Origin: Clostridiaceae bacterium
GTDB lineage: Bacteria > Bacillota > Clostridia > Saccharofermentanales > DTU023
NCBI GenBank assembly: GCA_012838355.1
Contig: DUPJ01000136.1
Span: 1-32,681, forward strand
DNA length: 32,681 nt
Direction: 5' to 3'
A program made the position numbers and the translations under genes. Shown in pieces: positions 6,975 to 15,125 of this stretch (position 1 is the stretch's first letter; each line of letters starts with the position of its first letter). The notes below the pieces were generated by a model. It saw nothing but the letters and a program-made list of their open reading frames with translations, ran no database searches and was not told the DNA's origin.

Positions 6975-8755
6975 GGCTGGATATGAAGCACCTTATCCTC
7001 ACCAACCTGCCACTTCTTGTGCCGTGGTACTTCGGTAATAAGATCAGCCAGTTCTACGGTTTCTTCCGTGGGGGCGATCTTATTGACCGCATGCTTGCAA
7101 TGATTGATCGTCTGGATCTTTACAGTCTGTTCCCCTGGCCATCGCTGGCGTTAAAGGATGTCCTCGTCGGACTATTGGCGGCCGGATTATTGAAGGCGGC
7201 AATTTTGATCAAGAGTCGTAATAAGAAGAAGTTTCGCAAAGACGTCGAGTATGGCTCGGCTCGCTGGGGCACGGCCAAAGACATTGCTCCCTACATTGAT
7301 AAAAATTTTCGCAACAACATTATTCTTACAAAAACGGAACACCTGACGATGGAGAGTCGCCCCAAGAATCCGAAACTGGCCCGAAATAAAAATGTTATTG
7401 TCATTGGTGGTTCCGGTTCGGGCAAGACGCGCTTCTTTGTCAAACCCAATCTGATGCAAATGCATTCCTCCTACGTCATAACGGATCCGAAAGGCCAGAT
7501 CCTGGTCGAATGCGGCACGCTTTTGAAGCGACATGGCTACCGGATCAAAGTGCTAAACACCATTGATTTTCAAAAGAGCATGCATTACAACCCCTTTGCT
7601 TATCTCCGCAGCGAGAAGGATATCCTTAAACTTGTCAACGCCATCATCATGAACACGAAAGGCGAAGGCGAAAGAGCCGGTGAGGATTTTTGGATCAAAG
7701 CCGAACGACTCTACTACTCTGCACTCATTGGCTACATCTGGTACGAAGCACCTGAACAGGAGAAAAACTTCACCACGCTGCTCGAAATGATCGACGCGTC
7801 TGAAGCCCGAGAGGAGGATGAGACATTCAAGAACGAGGTCGATCAAATGTTCGAAGAGCTGGAGACCAAGGACGCCGATCACTTTGCCGTGAGGCAGTAC
7901 AAAAAATACAAACTGGCGGCTGGTAAAACGGCCAAGTCGATCCTGATCAGCTGCGGCGCAAGGCTTGCTCCTTTTGACATCCGTGAACTTCGCGACCTGA
8001 TGAGCTATGATGAGATGGAACTTGACACTTTGGGCGATATGAAGACAGCGCTCTTTGTCATCATCAGTGACACGGACGACACCTTTAACTTCGTGGTTGC
8101 GCTGCTTTACACACAGCTTTTCAACCTCCTCTGCAACAAGGCGGATAACGAATACGGCGGCCGGCTTCCGATCCATGTTCGCTGCCTGCTCGATGAATTT
8201 CCCAATATCGGGCAAATCCCGCGCTTTGAGCGGCTGATTGCCACTATCCGCAGCCGCGAAATCTCGGCCTGCGTCATGTTGCAGTCGCAATCGCAACTAA
8301 AAGCCATCTACAAAGACCATGCCGAAACGATCAACGGCAACTGTGACACCATGCTCTTTCTGGGCGGAAAGGAGAAATCAACTCTCAAAGACATGTCGGA
8401 ATATCTGGGAAAGGAGACGATTCACCTGGACAATACCTCGGATACAAGAGGACGGGAACGCTCCACGAGTATCAATCATCAGCGTATGGGCAAAGAACTC
8501 ATGACCCAGGATGAATTAGCGGTCATGAGTAACAGCAAGTGTATATTGCTGCTTCGGGGCGAACGTCCGTTTTTATCCGACAAGTATGACATCACGAAAC
8601 ACCCCAACTACAAACACCTGTCTGATTATGACAAGCGAAACGCCTACGATATTGCCGCCGACCTCAACACAAAACTGCGGCTGAAGCCGCGTCAACTGAC
8701 AGACCTTTACGACCTCGGTATCATCGACAGTTCTGAACAGGTCATTCTCCACTGA
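6971..8755 (+). CDS. virD4: VirD4/TraG-type coupling protein (T4CP)
   Basis: A 594-residue type IV coupling ATPase that recruits the relaxase-DNA complex to the transfer channel at the membrane. One clear hydrophobic helix lies at about 62-80 (VLVGLLAAGLLKAAILI), with a possible second near the N-terminus, followed by the conserved GSARWGTAKDI. Walker A is GGSGSGKT at 146-153, then ITDPKGQI, a strongly conserved T4CP motif. Walker B is RCLLDEFPNIGQIP near residue 405, and the TraG-type motif RSREISACVMLQSQSQL follows. Length and order are normal. It overlaps pcfB by 4 bp; its tail runs about 45 bases before the hairpin that precedes the adhesin gene. Confidence 0.95.
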   Translation: MRLDMKHLILTNLPLLVPWYFGNKISQFYGFFRGGDLIDRMLAMIDRLDLYSLFPWPSLALKDVLVGLLAAGLLKAAILIKSRNKKKFRKDVEYGSARWGTAKDIAPYIDKNFRNNIILTKTEHLTMESRPKNPKLARNKNVIVIGGSGSGKTRFFVKPNLMQMHSSYVITDPKGQILVECGTLLKRHGYRIKVLNTIDFQKSMHYNPFAYLRSEKDILKLVNAIIMNTKGEGERAGEDFWIKAERLYYSALIGYIWYEAPEQEKNFTTLLEMIDASEAREEDETFKNEVDQMFEELETKDADHFAVRQYKKYKLAAGKTAKSILISCGARLAPFDIRELRDLMSYDEMELDTLGDMKTALFVIISDTDDTFNFVVALLYTQLFNLLCNKADNEYGGRLPIHVRCLLDEFPNIGQIPRFERLIATIRSREISACVMLQSQSQLKAIYKDHAETINGNCDTMLFLGGKEKSTLKDMSEYLGKETIHLDNTSDTRGRERSTSINHQRMGKELMTQDELAVMSNSKCILLLRGERPFLSDKYDITKHPNYKHLSDYDKRNAYDIAADLNTKLRLKPRQLTDLYDLGIIDSSEQVILH

Positions 8756-8801
8756 TAAGAAGCGGTTCATTACGCCTCTGAAAACTGAAAATCAGACACT
8801 T

Positions 8802-8831
8802 AACGCACGTTCCCCGGTGGAGCGTTTTTTT
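8802..8831 (+). terminator. terminator-like hairpin between virD4 and the adhesin gene
   Basis: AACGC (8802-8806) pairs with GCGTT (8822-8826), continued by TCC/GGA (8811-8813 with 8819-8821) across a 4-base bulge, and is followed by seven T residues (8825-8831). A smaller TCTGA/TCAGA hairpin (8777-8796) precedes it. The adhesin ribosome binding site (AAAGGA) follows 13 bases later, so this may control how much adhesin is made. Confidence 0.6.
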
Positions 8832-8857
8832 ATTGTTCATCAAGAAAGGAACCTATC

Positions 8858-11800
8858 ATGCTCAAATCTAAACCAAAAAATAGCGGTCAACGTTCTGTTT
8901 TGACACTTCTTCTTGTCCTGTTGATGCTGATAACCAGCATCTCTTCTCCCACATTGGCTTCGACGATCGAACCAACGAAAACTTCAGCGGACTATTCACC
9001 AGTGGCAGAAACGAACGCTGGGAGCACAGTGAATGAAGCGACAACGCCCGCGGAGAAAACATCTGAGGCACCTGTGGGAACCGTACTTCCCGAACCGACA
9101 TCCTCGCCGCATGTGGAACCGCCGTCGGATCCGGAGACGACGACGGATGATAAGCCCATCGCTCTTCCGGATCCAACAGAAAACATGGAGGAAATCATTC
9201 CTTTACCCGACATGATGGAGGCTGACACAGAAGAACGTTCACCAGCTGTGAGCGCCGTTCGAGAAGATTACTCGACAGGTCTTCCCATAGATACGTGGTC
9301 GACGTGGGAAAGTGATATTCCAGGTTATAACTATTCCATTAGCTGGCTGGGTGGTGCATGGACAGACAAGACGGGTACCTATCATCCTGCCAATGATACA
9401 GGTGATGTGTCTTTTTACACATCTGTAGGTGGTACTGGCGCGGGAGAAGCCTGCTTTTGTATTGAACATGGTGAAATGACCTGGCGAAGTGTCGCGGCCA
9501 CGCGACCGCTATCGGAGATTGCCGGTGTAGAGAAAGCCAGAGAGATGTCGCTGGCTGCCTACTTCGGTTATTACTCCAACAAGAGTGTCGAAACACGCGT
9601 ATTTACTCAGTACTACATTTGGGAAGTCTACCCCACAAATTCTGCCGGATTTGATAACCGCTGTGCTATCACGCCTGATGACCCGGCTGTGGCAACTCGC
9701 TATCAGTTGTTTAAACGTGAGCTCACCGAGCAGATCGCCAAATCGAAGCTGGTGCCAAATTTTGCGGCTGAGACGATTCCCGTGATTGGCACCCGGACAA
9801 CCACCATCACCGATACCAACGGTGTGCTGGCCTACTTTATGAAGGCCAACGAATGGGTAGCCGGTACCCCTCACTCGCAAGATGGTTTTACCGTCTCGTG
9901 GGATGGCGGCAATTCGCTCGCGATTCAAGCAGAACCGCCAGCCAACGTGACTCAAATCACGCTGTCTAACATCCTGGCCAAATACCGGGTGTCACCATCG
10001 TCGCTTGTCACCCCGACCCATTACGCCGGGCAATACACCATGACCTACGGTGTGGGGGAACCGACGACGTTCACCCTCTCGCTTGAAAGGCTGCCGGGAA
10101 GCGGTCGTTTTCACATTAAGAAAACCGATGAGCTCGGCCAAGGGCTCGCCGGAGCCGCGTTTTCCCTGACCGCTCCGGACGGTTCTGTGTCAACGATCCA
10201 CATGGAATCTGAGACGTACTCTTCTCCTGACCTGACGCCGGGACACTACACGCTGGTGGAGACGAACGCTCCCGAAGGCTATCTGCTCGATCAGACGGCA
10301 AGAACGATCACGATTGAAGAAGGCACTGTCAATCAAGTGTATGTCCATGAAGCCATCGTCAACAAAGCGCCTGTCGGCATCGTACGGGTTGAAAAAAGAG
10401 ACGGCGTAAGCGATGCCCCGGTTGCGGGTGCCGTCTTTGATGTGTTGGATGCCCTGGGCACGGGCGTTGACACCATCACGACCGGAGCGGATGGTCGGGC
10501 TGAGTCTAGCCCCTTGCCGCTTGGCGACTACCATCTGGCGGAACGGCATGTCCCCGCGCCCTATCGATTAGCCACTGCTCCCACTCCCTTCACCCTCGCC
10601 TATGTCGACCAGCACACGCCAGTGGTTATATGTGAGGTGCGCGTGGTGAACGATCGAGCACAAGGCAGGATTCAGATCCAAAAGCAGGACGCCATTGATG
10701 CGCGCCCGATAGCCGGTGTGTTCTTCGACATACTGGATAGCCAGAATCTGGTGGTTTCTACACTTGAAACGGATGTGCATGGTCTGGCGGAAACGCCGCT
10801 CCTGCCGCTCGGTGAGTACGTGGCCGTGGAAAAGCAGCCTGCTGAAGGTTATCAGAAAAACACGAAGAACACACCGATCACGCTCTCGTATCAGGACATG
10901 CACACCCCGGTCGTGACGGCAAAAGCCATCGTCGACAATGATCCGATCAGCGGCCGGATTCAAGTCGTTAAAGTGGAAGACGATCAGGAGACACCGATAG
11001 CTGGTGCCGTCTTTCAGGTCTTTGACCGGAAAACCGGTGATGTCGCACTGGGACTTCAAAACGAGCCGGTCGGCGCACTCACCACCGATGCGAACGGTTT
11101 TGCCTTTACGCCGCTTCTTCGCCATGGCGATTACTACCTGATCGAGCAAGACGCACCCAAGCAGTATCTTTTGAACCAGCATGCGTACGACGTGTCTATC
11201 CGCGAACATGACAAGACGGAAGTCATTTACATCGCCAATCGGTTTGTCGAGCTGAGGCTCAAAATCACCAAAATGGATGCCGAGACGAAAGAACCTTTAG
11301 CCGATGTGGCCTTTCAGGTCCTGGATGAAGCAGGCGACGTCGTGACGTTTCAGTACTTAAATGATGCGCAGCAAATCGTTGAACAAACGCATCTCATCAC
11401 CAATCAGGACGGTGTCGCCTTTACCAGAGGATTCCTCCGGGCCGGTGAGTACCGCGTGGTGGAAACGAAAACACCGGATGGCTACCTGCCGGTTGCCGCG
11501 AAGCATATCAGCATCTCGCGTGACACCAGTTTCATCGATCTCGAATTCTTCGGAGCCACTACAGAACTTGTCATTGGTAATGCACCGACAAAAGTTTTCG
11601 TCTCGAAGAAAAGCATCACCGATGAGGACGAACTGCCCGGGGCACGGCTTCAGGTATTTGAAGCAAGGAGCGGCGCGGTGGTGGATGAATGGATATCCGA
11701 ACCTGAACCCCACCTGATCGAGCGCCTGAAAGCAGGCGAAACGTACATCCTGCGAGAAACCATCGCGCCTCTTGGCTACGCGCTTGCAAGTGACGTGACA

Positions 11801-13498
11801 TTCACGGTCACTGAGACAGATGACGTTCAACCGGTGGAGATGCGGGATGAATTAACCGGGCTCGAGATAAGAAAGCTCGACAGTGAAACAAAAGAACCTT
11901 TGGAACAGGTGCGTTTTCAGCTGACAAACGCCGACGGCGAGGTGATCGCGGTGCGAGAGGAAGGAGGCACATATGTCTACGATCCAAGCGCGGAAACATC
12001 GGTACTGAAGACCAATGCTCAGGGCGTCATCAGGATCCATGGCCTGCCGGTCGGTGACTATCTGATCACGGAGGAAGCCTTTGTCGGCTATATCACGGCA
12101 GCCCCTGTTTCTTGCCATATCGGTGCGGCCGATTCGGTCAGTCAGCCACGAACAGTCACGATCGAAAACAAACCGGTCATCGTCACCTTAACAAAGAGCG
12201 ATCTGGTCACCGGAAAGCCGGTGCCCGGAGCGACGATCCGGATTGAAACGGAGGAAGGCGAACTGGTCGAAGAAGCGATTACCGACAACGACGGACATAT
12301 CATCCTGACGCGCTTGACTCCCGGTGTGTACCGATTCAGGGAAACGGCAGAACCCAGGGGTTATGTTTTGAACGAAGACACATTCACGTTCACCGTCAGC
12401 CCGGATGGGGATGTGAGCGGTGTCACATCGTTTACCAATGAACCGACCGCGCTTCAGCTTGAAAAGACTGACAACGACACAGGCGAAGCCCTGGAAGGCA
12501 TCGTCTTCAGATTGCACCTGCCGGATGGTGAGCAGCCCGTACGCTTTGCACTTGAAGATGGCCTCTATCTGGCCGACGCCAATGGAGCGTATACCGATCT
12601 TTCCACGGACAAGGACGGCAAAATCCGCCTTCGTTATCTGTCTCAAGGCAACTACTTGTTGAAAGAGATCCGAGCCGACGGTTTTCGGTTAATGGAAGAG
12701 CCGATCACCGTGACGATCGACGACTCCTCCGGCGTGTTACACCCCAAGGCGATGCCGATCACGAACGACGCGATCGTCGTCACGCTCAGGAAGGAGGATT
12801 TGACGGATAGTGCCCCCGTGCCGGGAGCTACCATCGAGATCGCTGACAAGGCTAATCAGTTGGTTCAACGCGCCGTCACGGACGAGAAGGGAGAAGTTAC
12901 CTTAACGCGCCTACCGGCTGGTGAATACACGTTCCGGGAAGTGCTTGCGCCGGAAGGCTATCTGTTAAACCCGGACACGTTCACATTCACGGTTGATGAA
13001 CAAGGTGATGTCACCGGCACGACGACGTTCAACGACGAGCCGACGGAGCTACGACTCTACAAGTCGGTTAAAGACTCCGACAAGCCGATTGGCGGCGTCA
13101 GCTTTCAGCTTACTTTCCCCGATAAGACGGTACTTCGGTTTCGTCTGGAGAATGGTGTGTACATCGTCAGCAAAACGGGCGATCTGGATCAGCTCACCAC
13201 CAACCAAGACGGGCTTATCGTTGTCCGCACCCTGCCAATCGGCACATACCATCTCAGAGAAACGAAAGCCGCTGACGGCTTCGTCCTTGATGAGAGCGTG
13301 TATGAAATCAAGCTGGAAGCAAAGCATGGGGTGAATAACCCGCTGCAGATCGGCCTGACCAATCGAAGGATTACGACGGAAACAACTTTGCCAAAGACAG
13401 GCGAAGCGACGCCGTGGGCCTGGTATCTCGGCAGCGGTCTACTCGCAGGTGGTCTTTTGCTCCTAATCACAAAACTACGGCGGCGTTTTCACCACTAA
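8858..13498 (+). CDS. LPxTG-anchored thioester/CnaB (SpaA-type) adhesin
   Basis: A 1546-residue surface protein. It has a signal peptide (about 1-35, ending LASTIEP), a Pro/Thr/Glu-rich stalk to about 135, then a thioester-type domain (about 140-400) with FCIEHG (Cys201) and TQYYIW (Gln251). That Cys/Gln pair is the signature of domains that form an internal thioester able to bond covalently to a target surface. Eleven CnaB/SpaA-type repeats follow (starting near residues 415, 507, 603, 700, 797, 910, 1000, 1105, 1196, 1304 and 1395), most with the K-x-D opening, an inner Glu in the E-x-x-A-P-x-G-Y style and a closing Asn, consistent with isopeptide bonds. The C-terminus is LPKTG (1511-1515), a hydrophobic helix and RRRFHH, so sortase should anchor it to the wall. 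No sortase gene is in the window. Its place between virD4 and Maff2 suggests a role in donor-recipient or host contact; that is inference. Confidence 0.93.
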   Translation: MLKSKPKNSGQRSVLTLLLVLLMLITSISSPTLASTIEPTKTSADYSPVAETNAGSTVNEATTPAEKTSEAPVGTVLPEPTSSPHVEPPSDPETTTDDKPIALPDPTENMEEIIPLPDMMEADTEERSPAVSAVREDYSTGLPIDTWSTWESDIPGYNYSISWLGGAWTDKTGTYHPANDTGDVSFYTSVGGTGAGEACFCIEHGEMTWRSVAATRPLSEIAGVEKAREMSLAAYFGYYSNKSVETRVFTQYYIWEVYPTNSAGFDNRCAITPDDPAVATRYQLFKRELTEQIAKSKLVPNFAAETIPVIGTRTTTITDTNGVLAYFMKANEWVAGTPHSQDGFTVSWDGGNSLAIQAEPPANVTQITLSNILAKYRVSPSSLVTPTHYAGQYTMTYGVGEPTTFTLSLERLPGSGRFHIKKTDELGQGLAGAAFSLTAPDGSVSTIHMESETYSSPDLTPGHYTLVETNAPEGYLLDQTARTITIEEGTVNQVYVHEAIVNKAPVGIVRVEKRDGVSDAPVAGAVFDVLDALGTGVDTITTGADGRAESSPLPLGDYHLAERHVPAPYRLATAPTPFTLAYVDQHTPVVICEVRVVNDRAQGRIQIQKQDAIDARPIAGVFFDILDSQNLVVSTLETDVHGLAETPLLPLGEYVAVEKQPAEGYQKNTKNTPITLSYQDMHTPVVTAKAIVDNDPISGRIQVVKVEDDQETPIAGAVFQVFDRKTGDVALGLQNEPVGALTTDANGFAFTPLLRHGDYYLIEQDAPKQYLLNQHAYDVSIREHDKTEVIYIANRFVELRLKITKMDAETKEPLADVAFQVLDEAGDVVTFQYLNDAQQIVEQTHLITNQDGVAFTRGFLRAGEYRVVETKTPDGYLPVAAKHISISRDTSFIDLEFFGATTELVIGNAPTKVFVSKKSITDEDELPGARLQVFEARSGAVVDEWISEPEPHLIERLKAGETYILRETIAPLGYALASDVTFTVTETDDVQPVEMRDELTGLEIRKLDSETKEPLEQVRFQLTNADGEVIAVREEGGTYVYDPSAETSVLKTNAQGVIRIHGLPVGDYLITEEAFVGYITAAPVSCHIGAADSVSQPRTVTIENKPVIVTLTKSDLVTGKPVPGATIRIETEEGELVEEAITDNDGHIILTRLTPGVYRFRETAEPRGYVLNEDTFTFTVSPDGDVSGVTSFTNEPTALQLEKTDNDTGEALEGIVFRLHLPDGEQPVRFALEDGLYLADANGAYTDLSTDKDGKIRLRYLSQGNYLLKEIRADGFRLMEEPITVTIDDSSGVLHPKAMPITNDAIVVTLRKEDLTDSAPVPGATIEIADKANQLVQRAVTDEKGEVTLTRLPAGEYTFREVLAPEGYLLNPDTFTFTVDEQGDVTGTTTFNDEPTELRLYKSVKDSDKPIGGVSFQLTFPDKTVLRFRLENGVYIVSKTGDLDQLTTNQDGLIVVRTLPIGTYHLRETKAADGFVLDESVYEIKLEAKHGVNNPLQIGLTNRRITTETTLPKTGEATPWAWYLGSGLLAGGLLLLITKLRRRFHH
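12175..13365 (+). repeat. two-domain CnaB tandem duplication in the adhesin
   Basis: CnaB repeats 8+9 (about 12175-12768) and 10+11 (about 12769-13365) are two copies of one two-domain unit. Repeats 8 and 10 share VTLxKxDL, PVPGATI, LTRL, FRE, DTFTFTV and a closing NEP/DEP; repeats 9 and 11 share the GVYL/GVYI insertion, the LTT/LSTD-DG pattern and RETKAADGF/KEIRADGF. Repeats 6+7 follow the same alternation more distantly. Nucleotide identity is moderate, so the duplication is old or under selection for divergence. Confidence 0.7.
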
Positions 13499-13518
13499 AC
13501 AATGGTTCTTTACGTCCC

Positions 13519-13546
13519 GGCGCTGGCTTCAGCTGGAGTCAGCGCC
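13519..13546 (+). promoter_or_regulatory. stem-loop between the adhesin gene and Maff2 gene
   Basis: GGCGCTG (13519-13525) pairs with CAGCGCC (13540-13546) and the stem continues by GCTTC/GGAGT with wobble pairs to a 4-base loop, about 12 bp in all. No T run follows, so it is not a standard terminator; it may protect or process the mRNA. The Maff2 start codon is 30 bases downstream. Confidence 0.6.
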
Positions 13547-13576
13547 ATTCATTGATAAAAAAGAAAGAAGGAATCT

Positions 13577-13792
13577 ATGGAATTTTTCGGTGAAGCCATC
13601 AACGTGCTTCAAATTCTCGTTATCGCACTGGGTGCGGGTCTCGCCGTCTGGGGTGTCGTGAACCTTTTGGAAGGCTATGGTTCCGATAACCCCGGCGCGA
13701 AAAGTCAGGGCATCAAGCAGCTCATGGCCGGTGGTGGCGTGGTAATCATCGGCTTACGGCTCATTCCGCTTCTGTCCGGACTTTTCGGATAA
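13577..13792 (+). CDS. Maff2-family small membrane protein
   Basis: A 71-residue protein with two hydrophobic segments (about 10-30, VLQILVIALGAGLAVWGVVNL, and 48-68, LMAGGGVVIIGLRLIPLLSGL) separated by a short polar GYGSDNPGAKSQG loop. This matches the Maff2 family, which sits before virB6 in clostridial ICEs. Size and two-helix topology are like VirB2-type pilin subunits, so a structural role in the transfer channel is often supposed, though not demonstrated. AGAAGGA precedes the ATG. It is followed six bases later by virB6. Confidence 0.9.
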   Translation: MEFFGEAINVLQILVIALGAGLAVWGVVNLLEGYGSDNPGAKSQGIKQLMAGGGVVIIGLRLIPLLSGLFG

Positions 13793-13798
13793 ACGGCC

Positions 13799-14668
13799 AT
13801 GTTTGGCATACTCGACCGCATTGAAGAAGCCATCAGGAGTTTTTTCATCGGGCTGATTGAAGGCAACCTGACGACGATGTTCACGGATGTGAATGAGAAA
13901 ACGTCCACGATCGCCGAGCAGGTCGGACAGACGCCCGAGGGCTGGAACCGCAGTATCTTTCAGATGATTCGCTCGTTATCCGAAACGGTCATCATCCCGA
14001 TTGCCGGGATGATCATAACCTTCGTTCTTTGTTACGAGCTGATCACCATGATCACGGAGAAGAACAACCTGCACCAATCGGACTCGTTCGATTTCTTCAA
14101 GTATTTCTTCAAGATGTGGGTGGCGGTTTATCTCGTCTCCCATACCTTCGACATCACCATGGCGATCTTTGATGTGGCGCAGTACGTCGTGAGCGCAAGT
14201 ACCAGCGTCATCAGCGGCACCACATCCATTGACATCGACAGCGCACTGGCCTCCATGATCGCGGGGCTGCAGGCAATGGGAATCCCGGAGCTTGCAGCCC
14301 TCGCCATCGAGACGATCATCATCGGCAATGCCATGAAACTGCTCTCCATCCTGATCACCGTCATTCTTTATGGCCGCATGATCGAAATCTATCTCACCTG
14401 CTCGATTGCTCCCATTCCTTTTGCCACGCTGACCAACCGGGAGTGGGGGCAAATCGGCAACAACTACATCCGCGGACTTTTAGCCCTCGCCTTCCAAGGC
14501 TTTTTCATGATGGTCTGCGTCGCGATTTACGCGCTGCTGGTTCAATCCATCATCGTCTCGGACAACATTCAAAACAGTGTGTTGCAGATTGCCGGTTATA
14601 CGGTACTGCTTTGCTTCACGCTCTTTAAAACGGGAAGCCTGACCAAATCCATTTTCAACGCCCATTAA
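13799..14668 (+). CDS. virB6: VirB6/TrbL-like channel protein (CD1112 family)
   Basis: A 289-residue polytopic membrane protein that would form the inner-membrane channel of the type IV secretion machinery. At least five hydrophobic segments are visible: near 62-82 (TVIIPIAGMIITFVLCYELI), 103-125, 165-200 (LAALAIETIIIGNAMKLLSILITVILY), 225-250 (LLALAFQGFFMMVCVAIYALLV) and 263-280. The PIPFATLTNREWGQIGNNYIRGLLALAFQGF segment is the conserved VirB6/TrbL-like part. The N-terminal 45 residues are amphipathic. Only six bases separate it from the Maff2 gene, and prgI starts 28 bases after it, so the three are surely one transcript. Confidence 0.9.
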   Translation: MFGILDRIEEAIRSFFIGLIEGNLTTMFTDVNEKTSTIAEQVGQTPEGWNRSIFQMIRSLSETVIIPIAGMIITFVLCYELITMITEKNNLHQSDSFDFFKYFFKMWVAVYLVSHTFDITMAIFDVAQYVVSASTSVISGTTSIDIDSALASMIAGLQAMGIPELAALAIETIIIGNAMKLLSILITVILYGRMIEIYLTCSIAPIPFATLTNREWGQIGNNYIRGLLALAFQGFFMMVCVAIYALLVQSIIVSDNIQNSVLQIAGYTVLLCFTLFKTGSLTKSIFNAH

Positions 14669-14696
14669 CCACCACCCGATAAGAAGGAGGAATCCT

Positions 14697-15125
14697 ATGG
14701 CCTATGTCACCGTGCCAAAAGATTTAAACAAGGTGAAGACGAAAGTCGCCTTGAATCTGACCAAACGCCAGCTCATCTGCTTTTCTGCAGCGGGGCTCGT
14801 CGGTGTGCCGGTCTATCTCTTGACAAGATCCACGCTGGGAAACGATGTAGCGGCCACGCTCATGGTCATGATCATGCTGCCGCTCTTTGCCTTCGCGCTG
14901 TACGAAAAAGACGGCATGACGCTGGAAAAGATCATTGGAAACATGGTGCGCAGCCGCTTTTTCTATCCGAAACGGCGTCCCTACGAGACAGAGAACGTCT
15001 ACCGCATTATCCAGAACGAAATCAACGAACGAAAGGAGGCCGCCCGCCATGCCAAAAAGAAAAGACGCGCCCAAGCGGCGTTTGCCCGTCAGGCCGGACG
15101 CGCCAACCAAACCGAAAACCATTAA
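14697..15125 (+). CDS. prgI: PrgI-family transfer protein
   Basis: A 142-residue PrgI-family protein (VirB3-like position in Gram-positive conjugation systems). The N-terminus AYVTVPKDLNKVKTKVALNLTKRQLICF is the family signature, followed by two hydrophobic segments (about 27-46 and 52-70, the second being VAATLMVMIMLPLFAFALY), then a basic cytoplasmic tail rich in Lys, Arg and Ala. In most type IV systems this small protein partners the VirB4 ATPase; here virB4 starts inside its 3' end with a 77-bp overlap in another frame, which suggests coupled translation. GAAGGAGG lies ideally before the ATG. Confidence 0.92.
   Translation: MAYVTVPKDLNKVKTKVALNLTKRQLICFSAAGLVGVPVYLLTRSTLGNDVAATLMVMIMLPLFAFALYEKDGMTLEKIIGNMVRSRFFYPKRRPYETENVYRIIQNEINERKEAARHAKKKRRAQAAFARQAGRANQTENH

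Noticed and set aside
7553-8296. 247-codon minus-strand frame opposite virD4
   Set aside because: Antisense shadow of a well-supported coupling-protein gene with Walker motifs.
10568-11209. 213-codon minus-strand frame inside the adhesin gene, and several other long antisense frames in it
   Set aside because: They mirror the biased, GC-rich codon use of the adhesin repeats and have no family features or start signals.
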